DNA of 64,000 nt, taken from assembly GCA_965224595.1 (NCBI GenBank), contig OZ245058.1, positions 2,790,001-2,854,000 on the forward strand. The letters are read 5' to 3'. Below, in pieces: positions 20,825-29,394 of this stretch; the first letter of the stretch is position 1; the number at the start of each line of letters is the position of its first letter. The translations under genes were made by a program, and so were the position numbers. The DNA is from Aliivibrio_A sp016764915 (lineage in GTDB: Bacteria; Pseudomonadota; Gammaproteobacteria; Enterobacterales; Vibrionaceae). Under the pieces are notes generated by a model that was given only the letters and a program-made list of their open reading frames with translations, had not been told where the DNA came from and searched no databases.

Positions 20825-21439
20825 CTATTGGTGAAGGTAGGTGACTTTGCCACCACTTCTATTGATAACTTGATCAATGAAACGCTGTTGATCTCTTTTT
20901 TCCAATTCAATATCGAGTTGAACCCGAACGCCAAACTCGGCATCAACCTGTTGCGCATCAAATTCAATTAACAACGATTGTACGACGGTCATTAAAGCGT
21001 AGTCTAACTCAAGTTTAATGATCTTAGTGACTCTTCTCTCTTTTGTGTGAAGTAATTTTAAAGCTTGCTGCACTCCACCACCATACGCTTTCACCAAACC
21101 TCCGGTCCCCAACTTTATTCCACCTGAGTATCGAGTAACCACGGCACAAACTTCGCCAACCCCACTGCCGGATAGTTGTGCCAAAATGGGTTTGCCCGCT
21201 GTCCCTGATGGCTCACCATCATCACTAAAGCCCCACGCCATCGAGTTTTCACTGCGATCAGCAACAAAAGCCCAGCAGTGATGTCTCGCGGCTGGGTGCA
21301 ACTCTTTTATTTGCACAATAAACTGCTTCGCCAACTCAATGCCAGGTGTATGCGCTAGAGTGGTTATGAATCGACTCTTTTTAATCTCCTCTTCAAATGT
21401 GACTGAAGATTCAGGAATCCGATAAGGTAGATCGTTCAT
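20825..21439 (-). CDS. yigZ: YigZ/IMPACT family protein
   Basis: About 204 residues. An N-terminal UPF0029 domain shows EEEIKKSRFITTLAHTPG, HPAARHHCWAFVADR, DDGEPSGTAGKPIL and TRYSGGIKLGTGGLVKAYGG; a smaller domain follows. The family's biochemical role is poorly defined, with links to translation control through the eukaryotic homologue IMPACT. The frame extends upstream to 21508, but the ATG at 21439 gives the family N-terminus. It heads the operon with trkH and hemG and diverges from fadB. Confidence 0.88.
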   Translation of the reverse strand: MNDLPYRIPESSVTFEEEIKKSRFITTLAHTPGIELAKQFIVQIKELHPAARHHCWAFVADRSENSMAWGFSDDGEPSGTAGKPILAQLSGSGVGEVCAVVTRYSGGIKLGTGGLVKAYGGGVQQALKLLHTKERRVTKIIKLELDYALMTVVQSLLIEFDAQQVDAEFGVRVQLDIELEKRDQQRFIDQVINRSGGKVTYLHQ

Positions 21440-21568
21440 GGAATGCTTTTCGCTGTAAAAAGTTGGGACACAGTGTAGCACGGACAACAATATTTTCGTC
21501 TGCGTCACGATAACTTACACATAATTGTTAAAAACATGTTGCCAGATGATTAAATTAGAGCCAGTATC

Positions 21569-21585
21569 AAGAGGTCGTACCAGAT
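21569..21585. promoter_or_regulatory. Likely FadR operator upstream of fadBA
   Basis: The reverse complement reads ATCTGGTACGACCTCTT. The first 13 bases match the E. coli fadBA FadR site, which I recall as ATCTGGTACGACCAGAT, with changes only in the last four positions. It lies 31 bp before the fadB start and overlaps a possible TAATAT -10 box (21585-21590). Repression by FadR, released by long-chain acyl-CoA, is inferred. Confidence 0.7.
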
Positions 21586-21616
21586 AATATTTTGGCACTT
21601 TTCACGGAGACAGAAC

Positions 21617-23788
21617 ATGATTTACCAAAGTGATACTCTCAAAGTAAGCTATCTCGATGCCGGTATTGCCCAACTGAACTTTGACGCTGGTTCGAGTTCA
21701 GTCAATAAACTTGACATGGCAACCTTAAGCGCACTCGATGAAGCACTAGACATTCTATATAAAGAAGAGTCATTAACCGGTTTAATTCTCAGCTCAAGTA
21801 AAGATGCCTTTATTGTTGGTGCTGATATCACCGAATTCTTGGGTCTGTTCGATCTACCTGAAGATGAGTTAGCCCATTGGATAATACAAGCCAACAACAC
21901 ATTTAACAAACTTGAAGACCTCCCGGTTCCTACTATCTCAGCGCTTAAAGGCCACACATTAGGTGGAGGCTGTGAGTGTGTATTGGCGACTGATTTTAGA
22001 ATTGCTGACGATTCTGTACAGATAGGTCTACCAGAAACCAAATTAGGCATTATGCCTGGTTTTGGTGGCACGGTAAGATTACCAAGAGTACTTGGTGCTG
22101 ATACCGCGATGGAGATGATCACCGCGGGTAAAATTAACAAAGCAAAAGTGGCACTAAAAATTGGATTGATTGACGCCATCGTTTCACGTGAAACGCTTAT
22201 TGATTCGGCTAAAAGAATTATTGAGCAAGCAATTGAAGGTAAACTTGATTGGCAACAGCGCCGTCAGCAGAAAATCTCACCGCTAAAACTGAATAAAATA
22301 GAGTCAATGATGAGTTTTACTATGGCAAAAGCGATGGTAAGCAAAGTAGCAGGGCCACACTACCCTGCACCTATCACCTCGGTCATCGCAATTGAAGAAG
22401 CATCCCGCTGTGGCCGTGAAGAGGCCTTGGCGATTGAGTGCAAACACTTTACCAAGCTGGCCAAAACAGACGTTGCTCAAGCGTTAGTTGGGTTATTTCT
22501 TAATGACCAACACATCAAGTCTAAAGCTAAAGAGTCCATTAAAGCGGGTAAACCGACTGAAAAAGCGGCTGTATTAGGCGCAGGTATCATGGGCGGTGGC
22601 ATCGCTTATCAATCTGCATCGAAAGGCACACCGGTTATCATGAAGGATATTGCTCAAGCATCATTAGACTTAGGGATGAATGAAGCATCGAAACTGCTAA
22701 ACAAGCAGTTGTCACGAGGCCGTATTGATGGCTTTGAAATGTCAACGATATTAGCGTCTATCACACCAAGCCTTCACTATGCAGGCATTGACTCTGCAGA
22801 TATCATCGTAGAAGCCGTTGTTGAAAATCCAAAAATAAAAGCCGCGGTATTAGCTGAGACCGAACAGCAAGTGAGTGCAGATACTGTCATTGCATCCAAT
22901 ACCTCAACCATCCCCATCAACCTATTGGCAAAATCATTGCAGCGACCAGAGAATTTCTGTGGCATGCACTTTTTTAATCCAGTACACCGTATGCCGTTAG
23001 TTGAGATTATACGAGGTGAAAAAACCTCCAAAGAGACCATCGATCGCGTCGTAGCTTATGCGGCAAAAATGGGTAAATCTCCGATTGTTGTCAATGACTG
23101 CCCTGGCTTTTTTGTTAACCGTGTACTTTTCCCTTACTTTGCAGGATTTAGTCTGTTACTCAGAGATGGCGCTGACTTTACCCAAGTAGATAAAGTGATG
23201 GAGAAGAAGTTTGGTTGGCCAATGGGACCAGCTTATCTATTGGATGTGGTCGGCATTGATACTGCCACTCACGCTCAACAAGTGATGGCACAAGGTTATC
23301 CAGAACGCATGGCCAAAGATTACAAAGATGCCATTGATGTATTGTTTGAAGCAGGACGATATGGGCAGAAAAATGGATCTGGTTTCTTTAGCTACTCTGT
23401 TGATAAAAAAGGCAAACCGAAAAAAGAGGTCGATCCATCTGTCTCTGCATTATTAGAACCCGTACTAGGCAGCAGTACTGAGTTTAGCAGTGATGAGATC
23501 ATCGCACGTATGATGGTACCAATGATCAATGAAGTGGTACGTTGTTATGAAGAGGGGATCATTGACTCTCCAGCAGAAGCTGACATGGCCTTAGTTTATG
23601 GTTTGGGTTTCCCACCATTTAAAGGGGGCGTATTCCGCTACTTAGATACCATTGGTTTATCAAACTACATTGAGATGGCAGATAAACTGTCCAATTTAGG
23701 CGCGGTGTATCACGTCCCAGCAGGCTTACGAGACAAAGCTGGCAAGGGTGAAAATTATTATAGCCAACAGTACAAAAAAGCACTGTAA
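21617..23788 (+). CDS. fadB: Fatty-acid oxidation complex alpha subunit FadB
   Basis: A 723-residue multifunctional enzyme. Residues 1-190 are the enoyl-CoA hydratase/isomerase (FIVGADITEF, GGGCECVLATDFRIA, GLPETKLGIMPGFGG, with the two catalytic glutamates near 120 and 140). Residues about 310-500 are the NAD-binding 3-hydroxyacyl-CoA dehydrogenase (AVLGAGIMGGGIAYQSA, SNTSTIPI, HFFNPVHRMPLVE), followed by its C-terminal domain. With FadA it forms the alpha2beta2 beta-oxidation trifunctional complex. The length matches E. coli FadB. A parS palindrome inside the gene encodes VSRET (189-193). Confidence 0.97.
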   Translation: MIYQSDTLKVSYLDAGIAQLNFDAGSSSVNKLDMATLSALDEALDILYKEESLTGLILSSSKDAFIVGADITEFLGLFDLPEDELAHWIIQANNTFNKLEDLPVPTISALKGHTLGGGCECVLATDFRIADDSVQIGLPETKLGIMPGFGGTVRLPRVLGADTAMEMITAGKINKAKVALKIGLIDAIVSRETLIDSAKRIIEQAIEGKLDWQQRRQQKISPLKLNKIESMMSFTMAKAMVSKVAGPHYPAPITSVIAIEEASRCGREEALAIECKHFTKLAKTDVAQALVGLFLNDQHIKSKAKESIKAGKPTEKAAVLGAGIMGGGIAYQSASKGTPVIMKDIAQASLDLGMNEASKLLNKQLSRGRIDGFEMSTILASITPSLHYAGIDSADIIVEAVVENPKIKAAVLAETEQQVSADTVIASNTSTIPINLLAKSLQRPENFCGMHFFNPVHRMPLVEIIRGEKTSKETIDRVVAYAAKMGKSPIVVNDCPGFFVNRVLFPYFAGFSLLLRDGADFTQVDKVMEKKFGWPMGPAYLLDVVGIDTATHAQQVMAQGYPERMAKDYKDAIDVLFEAGRYGQKNGSGFFSYSVDKKGKPKKEVDPSVSALLEPVLGSSTEFSSDEIIARMMVPMINEVVRCYEEGIIDSPAEADMALVYGLGFPPFKGGVFRYLDTIGLSNYIEMADKLSNLGAVYHVPAGLRDKAGKGENYYSQQYKKAL
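22180..22195. other. parS: parS centromere site 3, inside fadB
   Basis: CGTTTCACGTGAAACG is a perfect palindrome with the 14-bp parS core and C/G rather than T/A outer bases, which fits the chromosome I consensus NGTTNCACGTGAAACN. Confidence 0.88.
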
Positions 23789-23816
23789 ACCCATTAAGAA
23801 AGTGAAAGGAATTATT

Positions 23817-24980
23817 ATGAATAACGTAGTCATTGTTGATTGCATCCGAACGCCTATGGGTCGCTCTAAAGGCGGTGCTTTTCGTAACGTTAGAGCTGAA
23901 GACCTCTCTGCTCATCTGATGAAAGGTTTATTACAGCGCAACCCAAACCTTGACCCAAGCACCATTGAGGACATCTACTGGGGTTGTGTCCAACAGACTT
24001 TAGAGCAAGGGTTTAATGTCGCTCGAAACGCATCTCTGTTAGCAGGCATTCCACACAGTGTTGGCGCAACAACCGTCAACCGTCTGTGTGGCTCATCGAT
24101 GCAAGCACTGCATGATGCAACTCGCGCTATTATGGTTGGCGATGCACAAACCTGTATTATTGGCGGCGTTGAACATATGGGTCATGTTCCGATGAACCAC
24201 GGTGTCGACTTCCATCCAGGAATGTCAAAATCGGTAGCAAAAGCCGCTGGAATGATGGGGCTAACCGCAGAAATGCTGGGGCGTATCCATGGTATTAGCC
24301 GTCAAATGCAAGATGAGTTTGCAGCTCGGTCACATCAACGCGCACACGCAGCCACATTAGAAGGTCGATTTAAAAATGAAATTTTGGCCACTGAAGGGCA
24401 TCAAGCCGATGGTAACCTTTATCTGTTTGAACATGACGAAGTGATCAGGCCAGAAACAACTGTTGAGGGTTTGTCTGCACTGCGCCCTGCTTTTGACCCC
24501 GTCAACGGTACAGTAACCGCAGGTACTTCATCAGCGCTATCAGATGGCGCCTCAGCCATGTTAGTGATGAGTGAATCACGGGCAAAAGAGCTCGGATTAA
24601 CCATCAGAGCAAGAGTAAAATCCATGGCCGTAGCAGGTTGCGATCCATCTATTATGGGTTATGGTCCTGTGCCTGCGACTCAAAAAGCCTTAAAGCGTGC
24701 TGGTCTGTCAATGAGCGATATCGGCATGGTTGAACTCAATGAAGCGTTTGCTGCGCAGTCTTTGCCTTGTGCAAAAGATCTTGGCCTGCTTGAGAGTATG
24801 GACGATAAAGTCAATCTCAATGGCGGTGCTATCGCTCTCGGTCATCCTCTAGGCTGCTCTGGTTCTCGCATCTCCACCACCCTGATTAACCTAATGGAAG
24901 CCAAAGATGTGCAGTTTGGTCTTGCCACTATGTGTATCGGACTTGGCCAAGGCATCGCCACGGTATTCGAGCGTCCATAA
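23817..24980 (+). CDS. fadA: 3-ketoacyl-CoA thiolase FadA
   Basis: A 387-residue thiolase and the beta subunit of the fatty-acid oxidation complex, cleaving 3-ketoacyl-CoA to acetyl-CoA and a shortened acyl-CoA. The acyl-accepting cysteine is in NRLCGSSMQALHDA, and the catalytic His and second Cys are in GGAIALGHPLGCSGSR and MCIGLGQGIATVFE. The frame opens at 23748, but the ATG at 23817 follows GAAAGGA and gives the normal N-terminus, starting 28 bp after fadB. A terminator follows. Confidence 0.97.
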   Translation: MNNVVIVDCIRTPMGRSKGGAFRNVRAEDLSAHLMKGLLQRNPNLDPSTIEDIYWGCVQQTLEQGFNVARNASLLAGIPHSVGATTVNRLCGSSMQALHDATRAIMVGDAQTCIIGGVEHMGHVPMNHGVDFHPGMSKSVAKAAGMMGLTAEMLGRIHGISRQMQDEFAARSHQRAHAATLEGRFKNEILATEGHQADGNLYLFEHDEVIRPETTVEGLSALRPAFDPVNGTVTAGTSSALSDGASAMLVMSESRAKELGLTIRARVKSMAVAGCDPSIMGYGPVPATQKALKRAGLSMSDIGMVELNEAFAAQSLPCAKDLGLLESMDDKVNLNGGAIALGHPLGCSGSRISTTLINLMEAKDVQFGLATMCIGLGQGIATVFERP

Positions 24981-24998
24981 CCTATAACATACATGAGT

Positions 24999-25033
24999 AA
25001 AACGCCTACTATAATAACAATAGTAGGCGTTTT
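24999..25033. terminator. Terminator after fadBA
   Basis: AAAACGCCTACTA and TAGTAGGCGTTTT make a long stem (24999-25033) with A and T flanks on both sides, so it may work in both directions. Confidence 0.88.
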
Positions 25034-25196
25034 CATGAGAAAACCACCGCCAAAGCAGCTTTATCTAATAAATAGATGCATAACGTGCATAGATCACATG
25101 TTTACATATCATTATTTATTCGCCTTTCCTTCTACTACACTTCTTGCATTACCGAACAGAATCACCTGATTTTACAGGTCAAATTTGGAGCAAGGC

Positions 25197-26177
25197 ATGT
25201 TTAAAGCATTAGTACTCAATCAACAAGAAAGAAAAACAATTGCCGCGGTTACAGAGATTGAAGAGTCACAACTGCCAGCGGGCAATGTTCAGATTGATGT
25301 CAATTACAGCTCTTTAAATTACAAAGATGGTTTAGCCATTACAGGTAAAGGACGAATCATTCGTAACTTCCCAATGGTCCCTGGTATTGATTTAGCAGGA
25401 AAAGTGTCTCATTCAGATGATTTACGTTATGCGGTTGGTGACGAAGTGGTACTTACAGGCTGGGGAGTTGGAGAAAACCATTGGGGTGGAATGGCAGAAA
25501 AGGCCTCTCTCAACGGTGACTGGTTAGTACCAATGCCAAAAGGGCTAGATAGTAAAAAAGTAATGAGTATAGGCACAGCAGGTTTAACCGCGATGCTTTG
25601 TGTGCAAGCGATTGTCGATGCAGGAATAAAACCTGAAGATGGTGAAGTCTTAGTGACAGGCGCAAGTGGCGGAGTCGGCAGTGTATCGGTTACTCTGCTC
25701 TCAGAACTGGGTTATAAGGTTGCCGCCGTTACTGGACGCTCAATGGAGAATGGCGAACTATTACGCTCATTGGGTGCAACAAAAATTGTTGAAAGAAGTG
25801 AGCTATTAGAGCCTGCAAAACCACTGGAAAATCAGTTATGGGCAGCGGCAGTAGATACCGTGGGCAGTAGCGTTTTAGCAAAAGTATTAGCACAAACTCA
25901 TTATAATGGGGTTGTTGCGGCTTGTGGACTTGCAGGTGGTTTTGATTTACCAACAACGGTAATGCCATTTATTCTGCGAAATGTACGTTTGCAAGGTATC
26001 GATTCGGTATCGTGCCCAAGAGAAAACCGCATCAAAGCATGGGAGCAGTTATCAGCACTACTACCAGACTCTTATTATCAGCAAGCAACCAAAGAGGTCT
26101 GCTTAGAAGAGGCTATTCAAGCGGCTGAAGATATCATTAATGGTCATGTCACTGGCCGGATTGTCATCAAGCTATAA
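25197..26177 (+). CDS. AcuI/YhdH-type NADPH-dependent quinone/acrylyl-CoA reductase
   Basis: About 326 residues, zinc-independent medium-chain dehydrogenase/reductase. The N-terminal GroES-like domain has SSLNYKDGLAITGKGRIIR and FPMVPGIDLAGKV, and the Rossmann domain has TGASGGVGSVSVTLLSELGY. LEAEEVLRGEAVGRIVV-like C-termini of the family are matched by AEDIINGHVTGRIVIKL. Homologues reduce acryloyl-CoA or quinones. The frame opens at TTG (25185), but the ATG at 25197 is preferred, preceded by TTGGAGCAAGG. The distance from fadA and the terminator between make it a separate transcript. Confidence 0.82.
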   Translation: MFKALVLNQQERKTIAAVTEIEESQLPAGNVQIDVNYSSLNYKDGLAITGKGRIIRNFPMVPGIDLAGKVSHSDDLRYAVGDEVVLTGWGVGENHWGGMAEKASLNGDWLVPMPKGLDSKKVMSIGTAGLTAMLCVQAIVDAGIKPEDGEVLVTGASGGVGSVSVTLLSELGYKVAAVTGRSMENGELLRSLGATKIVERSELLEPAKPLENQLWAAAVDTVGSSVLAKVLAQTHYNGVVAACGLAGGFDLPTTVMPFILRNVRLQGIDSVSCPRENRIKAWEQLSALLPDSYYQQATKEVCLEEAIQAAEDIINGHVTGRIVIKL

Positions 26178-26193
26178 AGCATAACTAAAAACA

Positions 26194-26227
26194 GGGCTGT
26201 TCACTGTACGGTGATCAGCCTTTATTA
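26194..26227. terminator. Terminator between acuI-like gene and LysR gene
   Basis: GGCTG-T-TCAC and GTGA-T-CAGCC arms (26195-26220) give an interrupted stem with a short T run after it on the plus strand. It sits between convergent genes. Confidence 0.65.
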
Positions 26228-26229
26228 TT

Positions 26230-27186
26230 TCAATATTTACTATCTAACCCCATATCACTGATGCGTTTGGTGATTAAGTTACCACACTCCTCTTTCACAA
26301 CCCCCCTTAACCAGCTTTGAGCTGCTGAGGTATCGCAACGCGTATGCCAAATCAGAGAGTAATCAAAGGGGGTAAACTCAAAGGGCAAAGGTTTGATGAT
26401 CAAATCGTAGCGATCAGCAACTAAATAGGCCAGATCAGCGGGTACAGTGATCACAATCGGCATTTTATCCACTATCGCTAACGCAGCTTCAAGATGGTAT
26501 GCCCGCAGTACTAAATGACGTTCACGCTGATTCACTAAAGCGGTATCAAGCAATGCTTTTACACCATCACTGATTGCTATCATGGCATGTGGCAGAGAAA
26601 TATAGTCATCTAAAGTTAACGTGGATTGCGCTAAAGGGTGATTTTTCGATACCAAGCAAGAGACCCCAACCAACCCCAATACCTGCTGTTTCAATGGAGA
26701 TACGGAACCAATCGGACGGCATATCGCCATGTCCACTTTCTCGGTAGTAAGCTGCCTAAACAAGTTCTCATGCTGCAAAGGAGCAAACTCTAATGAGATA
26801 TTAGGGGCTTGTTCGTAGATCTTCGGCAGAGCATAAGGAAGAATGGTCTGCATGGCATAATCTGTGGTGGCAATTAAAAAGTGTTGATTGCAATGCTGCG
26901 GCATAAAATCACTCGGGGAAAGCAACTGACGCAATGATTCTAGCGGTTGGCTAATTTGAATACTTAACTCTAACGCTTTTTGAGTTGGAATAAGGTGCTG
27001 CCCTTCTCGAGTAAAAAGCGGATCATCCAACATATCTCTTAAACGACCAAGGATACGGCTCATCGCTGATTGACTTAAGTTCAACCTCAATGCCGCTTTA
27101 CTCACACTGTTCTCTTCAAGCAGTACCTTTAAAGCAACCAGTAGATTTAGGTCCCTGCGATAAACGTCTTCTAATTCCATAGCCAT
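26230..27186 (-). CDS. LysR-family transcriptional regulator
   Basis: A 318-residue regulator with an N-terminal helix-turn-helix (RRDLNLLVALKVLLEENSVS, RLNLSQSAMSRILGRLRDML) and a C-terminal effector-binding domain. Two possible ATG starts lie six bases apart (27186 and 27180), neither with a strong ribosome site. It is convergent with the acuI-like reductase, so the target is not obvious from position. Its resemblance to the LysR protein at 2340 in the first 60 residues is family-level only. Confidence 0.85.
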   Translation of the reverse strand: MAMELEDVYRRDLNLLVALKVLLEENSVSKAALRLNLSQSAMSRILGRLRDMLDDPLFTREGQHLIPTQKALELSIQISQPLESLRQLLSPSDFMPQHCNQHFLIATTDYAMQTILPYALPKIYEQAPNISLEFAPLQHENLFRQLTTEKVDMAICRPIGSVSPLKQQVLGLVGVSCLVSKNHPLAQSTLTLDDYISLPHAMIAISDGVKALLDTALVNQRERHLVLRAYHLEAALAIVDKMPIVITVPADLAYLVADRYDLIIKPLPFEFTPFDYSLIWHTRCDTSAAQSWLRGVVKEECGNLITKRISDMGLDSKY

Positions 27187-27224
27187 GCACGAATAAAGGA
27201 AAACAACATCATAATTGAATAAAT

Positions 27225-27263
27225 AAAAAAAATCCCGTGCAGCCTGAACGCAAGTTGCCGGGA
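27225..27263 (-). terminator. Terminator after the 56-codon gene
   Basis: On the minus strand TCCCG-GCA and TGC-A-CGGGA pair around a 14-base loop and are followed by eight T. It would end the transcript of the small gene before the LysR start. Confidence 0.7.
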
Positions 27264-27324
27264 AAGCCCAATAAGGGTATGAGTGTAGTTATCGAATTCG
27301 GTAAATCGATGTTAGATATTCAAA

Positions 27325-27495
27325 TTAAGTTAGCTTAGATTGTTCATTTAATTCAACAAACAGCCCTGTTACCGCTGCTGCCAATCCAATTAAAGGAATC
27401 AAACTCATCTCTTCTGGATTTCGCAATACCAAAGCACAAAAGGTCATAAAGCATAAAACAGAATAAATGGTTAAGCGGTCTACTTTGGTTAGCAT
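27325..27495 (-). CDS. Small two-helix membrane protein (hypothetical, 56 aa)
   Basis: A short gene with a clear ribosome site, AAAGGAGTGG, ending four bases before the ATG (27493-27495). The 56-residue product begins MLTKVDRLTIYSVLCFMTF and has two hydrophobic stretches, about 9-24 and 31-47, with a short polar loop RNPEEM between and a polar tail ELNEQSKLT. A terminator-like hairpin follows. I do not recognise the family. It diverges from tusA, but nothing shows a functional link. Conservation of the reading frame in other vibrios would confirm it. Confidence 0.65.
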   Translation of the reverse strand: MLTKVDRLTIYSVLCFMTFCALVLRNPEEMSLIPLIGLAAAVTGLFVELNEQSKLT

Positions 27496-27628
27496 TGGCC
27501 ACTCCTTTTATTTGTTGATTTTATGTTAACAACGTTACACTAGTACTTAACATCTACCAAGTGGTATTGAAGTTTTTTTTTTCACTAGTATCATCTGTGC
27601 AGATAAATTAATTTTAAAAGAATTCGAC

Positions 27629-27877
27629 ATGACAATAAATTTTAGCAATGCCGATCTTACTCTCGAAGCTGAAGGCTTACGTTGCCCGGAACCAGTAATG
27701 ATGGTTCGTAAAACTATTCGAAAAATGGCGGATGGCGAAACACTGCTTATTACCGCTGATGACCCATCAACCACACGGGATATTCCGAGCTTCTGTCGAT
27801 TTATGGATCATCAACTATTGGCGTCAGCCACTGACTCACTGCCTTATCAATACCTGATTAAAAAGGGTGTTGAATAG
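27629..27877 (+). CDS. tusA: Sulfurtransferase TusA
   Basis: An 82-residue cytosolic sulfur carrier that takes persulfide sulfur from IscS and passes it to TusD for 2-thiouridine formation at tRNA wobble positions. The active cysteine is in the family motif LRCPEPVMMVRKTIR (Cys near residue 19, followed by Pro), with the later SIPRFC-like stretch seen as TTRDIPSFCRFM. Length fits E. coli TusA (81). Its stop codon directly abuts the stop of the convergent 84-residue gene. Confidence 0.93.
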   Translation: MTINFSNADLTLEAEGLRCPEPVMMVRKTIRKMADGETLLITADDPSTTRDIPSFCRFMDHQLLASATDSLPYQYLIKKGVE

Positions 27878-28132
27878 TCAGTAGTCCGGTTTATCTTGTA
27901 TTAACTGCCGCATATCACTCATCTGTTGCTGAACCCTTTCTAGCTCATTTTTTAATGGCGTGATGTAGTGGAGCCTAACCCAAGAGTCGACAAACAATCC
28001 CATGGTAATAATCGCACCGACAACCATGGGCACCCACATATCAGTTAATACCATCGCCAATAGATTCAAACAGAACGCAAAAGCAAACAGAGTGCATTGA
28101 CTTTTGGGTGAAATAGCCAGAAATCTATTCAT
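27878..28132 (-). CDS. Small membrane protein with C-terminal coiled coil (hypothetical, 84 aa)
   Basis: Two hydrophobic helices (about 12-30 and 33-52) are followed by a charged helix LKNELERVQQQMSDMRQLIQ with heptad character, probably a short cytoplasmic coiled coil. The frame opens at a GTG (28141), but the ATG at 28132 has GAGGTGATATTT before it and is preferred. I do not recognise a named family. It is convergent with tusA with no bases between the two stop codons. Confidence 0.7.
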   Translation of the reverse strand: MNRFLAISPKSQCTLFAFAFCLNLLAMVLTDMWVPMVVGAIITMGLFVDSWVRLHYITPLKNELERVQQQMSDMRQLIQDKPDY

Positions 28133-28470
28133 AAATATCACCTCTAAACGAATGAATTTATAATAAAACTAGCACAGTTTTCTCTCTATAATAGTGCCAA
28201 CCATCACACACTTTTTCTGCGTCATAAATATGTCACCTAACTCGAAAGTAACCCCATTAGGTGGTAAAAATAACCACCAAAACACGAGTGTTATGCAGCC
28301 ACTAAATATCCTTCTATTAGTAGTCACAATAGGACCATGGTCAATAATTCACCAAATTTTAATCGACCGCCCCTGAAATAGTGTATTTCCACTACTAGCC
28401 AACCCGCATATTGGGTATACTCGATGATAATTTTCTTTTTATTTATTTGATAAGATTGCCCGAAGTGACT
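28133..28470. other. Intergenic region upstream of glyQ
   Basis: This 338-base stretch holds no gene I can support. A small hairpin, GGTGGT/ACCACC (28260-28278), and a TATACT box near 28417-28422 that could be the -10 of glyQ are visible. A 60-codon frame at 28194-28376 lacks a ribosome site and was not accepted. Confidence 0.5.
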
Positions 28471-29379
28471 ATGTATAAATATGATGTAAAAACCTTTCAG
28501 GGAATGATCCTGACACTACAAGACTACTGGGCGCAGCATGGATGCACCATTGTACAGCCTCTTGATATTGAAGTTGGTGCTGGTACTTCACATCCAATGA
28601 CCTGTCTGCGTGCCCTTGGTCCTGAACCTATGGCGACAGCTTATGTGCAACCATCACGCCGCCCAACAGATGGCCGCTATGGCGAAAACCCAAACCGCTT
28701 ACAGCACTACTACCAGTTTCAAGTAGCACTAAAGCCTTCACCAGATAATATTCAAGAGCTCTATCTTGATTCTCTGAAAGCGTTAAGTGTTGACCCTCTT
28801 GTACACGATATTCGCTTCGTTGAAGATAACTGGGAAAACCCAACATTAGGGGCTTGGGGGCTTGGTTGGGAAATCTGGCTTAATGGCATGGAAATATCTC
28901 AATTTACCTACTTCCAGCAAGTTGGCGGCCTTGAATGCAAACCAGTAACCGGTGAAATCACTTACGGTATTGAACGTCTTGCTATGTATATTCAAGAAGT
29001 TGATTCTGTTTACGATTTAGTTTGGAATAATGGCCCACAAGGCGTGGTTACTTATGGCGATATCTTCCACCAAAACGAAGTAGAGCAATCGACCTATAAC
29101 TTTGAACATGCTGATGTGGACTTTTTATTAGTCTTTTTCGACCAGTGTGAAAAAGAGTGTAAAGAGCTGCTTGAGTTAGAAAAACCTCTGCCTTTACCAG
29201 CCTACGAACGAATTTTAAAAGCGAGTCACGCTTTTAACCTTCTTGATGCACGTAAAGCGATTTCAGTTACCGAACGTCAGCGTTACATCCTAAGAATTCG
29301 TAACTTGACTAAAGCCGTTGCTAAAGCTTATTACGCCTCACGTGAAGCACTGGGTTTCCCTATGTGCAACAACAAATAA
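28471..29379 (+). CDS. glyQ: Glycyl-tRNA synthetase alpha subunit
   Basis: About 302 residues, the class II catalytic subunit of the alpha2beta2 bacterial glycyl-tRNA synthetase. It is nearly identical to E. coli GlyQ through MILTLQDYWAQHGCTIVQPL, GAGTSHPMTCLRALGPEP, PSRRPTDGRYGENPNRLQHY and NWENPTLGAWGLGWE. The frame opens at 28411, but the ATG at 28471 matches the family start (MYKYDVKTFQG). glyS follows after 15 bp. Confidence 0.97.
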   Translation: MYKYDVKTFQGMILTLQDYWAQHGCTIVQPLDIEVGAGTSHPMTCLRALGPEPMATAYVQPSRRPTDGRYGENPNRLQHYYQFQVALKPSPDNIQELYLDSLKALSVDPLVHDIRFVEDNWENPTLGAWGLGWEIWLNGMEISQFTYFQQVGGLECKPVTGEITYGIERLAMYIQEVDSVYDLVWNNGPQGVVTYGDIFHQNEVEQSTYNFEHADVDFLLVFFDQCEKECKELLELEKPLPLPAYERILKASHAFNLLDARKAISVTERQRYILRIRNLTKAVAKAYYASREALGFPMCNNK

Positions 29380-29394
29380 GAGAAGGAAAAGATA

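Noticed and set aside
21649..22179. 176-codon frame antisense to fadB
   Set aside because: It mirrors the fadB hydratase domain; composition is that of a complementary-strand shadow.
25074..25100. CRP-like site upstream of the acuI-like gene
   Set aside because: A TCACA half is present (GATCACATG) but the left half does not fit TGTGA at the required 6-bp spacing.
28194..28376. 60-codon plus-strand frame with a hydrophobic C-terminal segment
   Set aside because: No ribosome site before any of its ATGs, odd composition and no recognisable family; kept only as part of an intergenic region.
29335..29350. CTCACGTGAAGC in glyQ as a fourth parS site
   Set aside because: Only the central CACGTG and neighbours match; the GTTT/AAAC arms required for ParB are missing.
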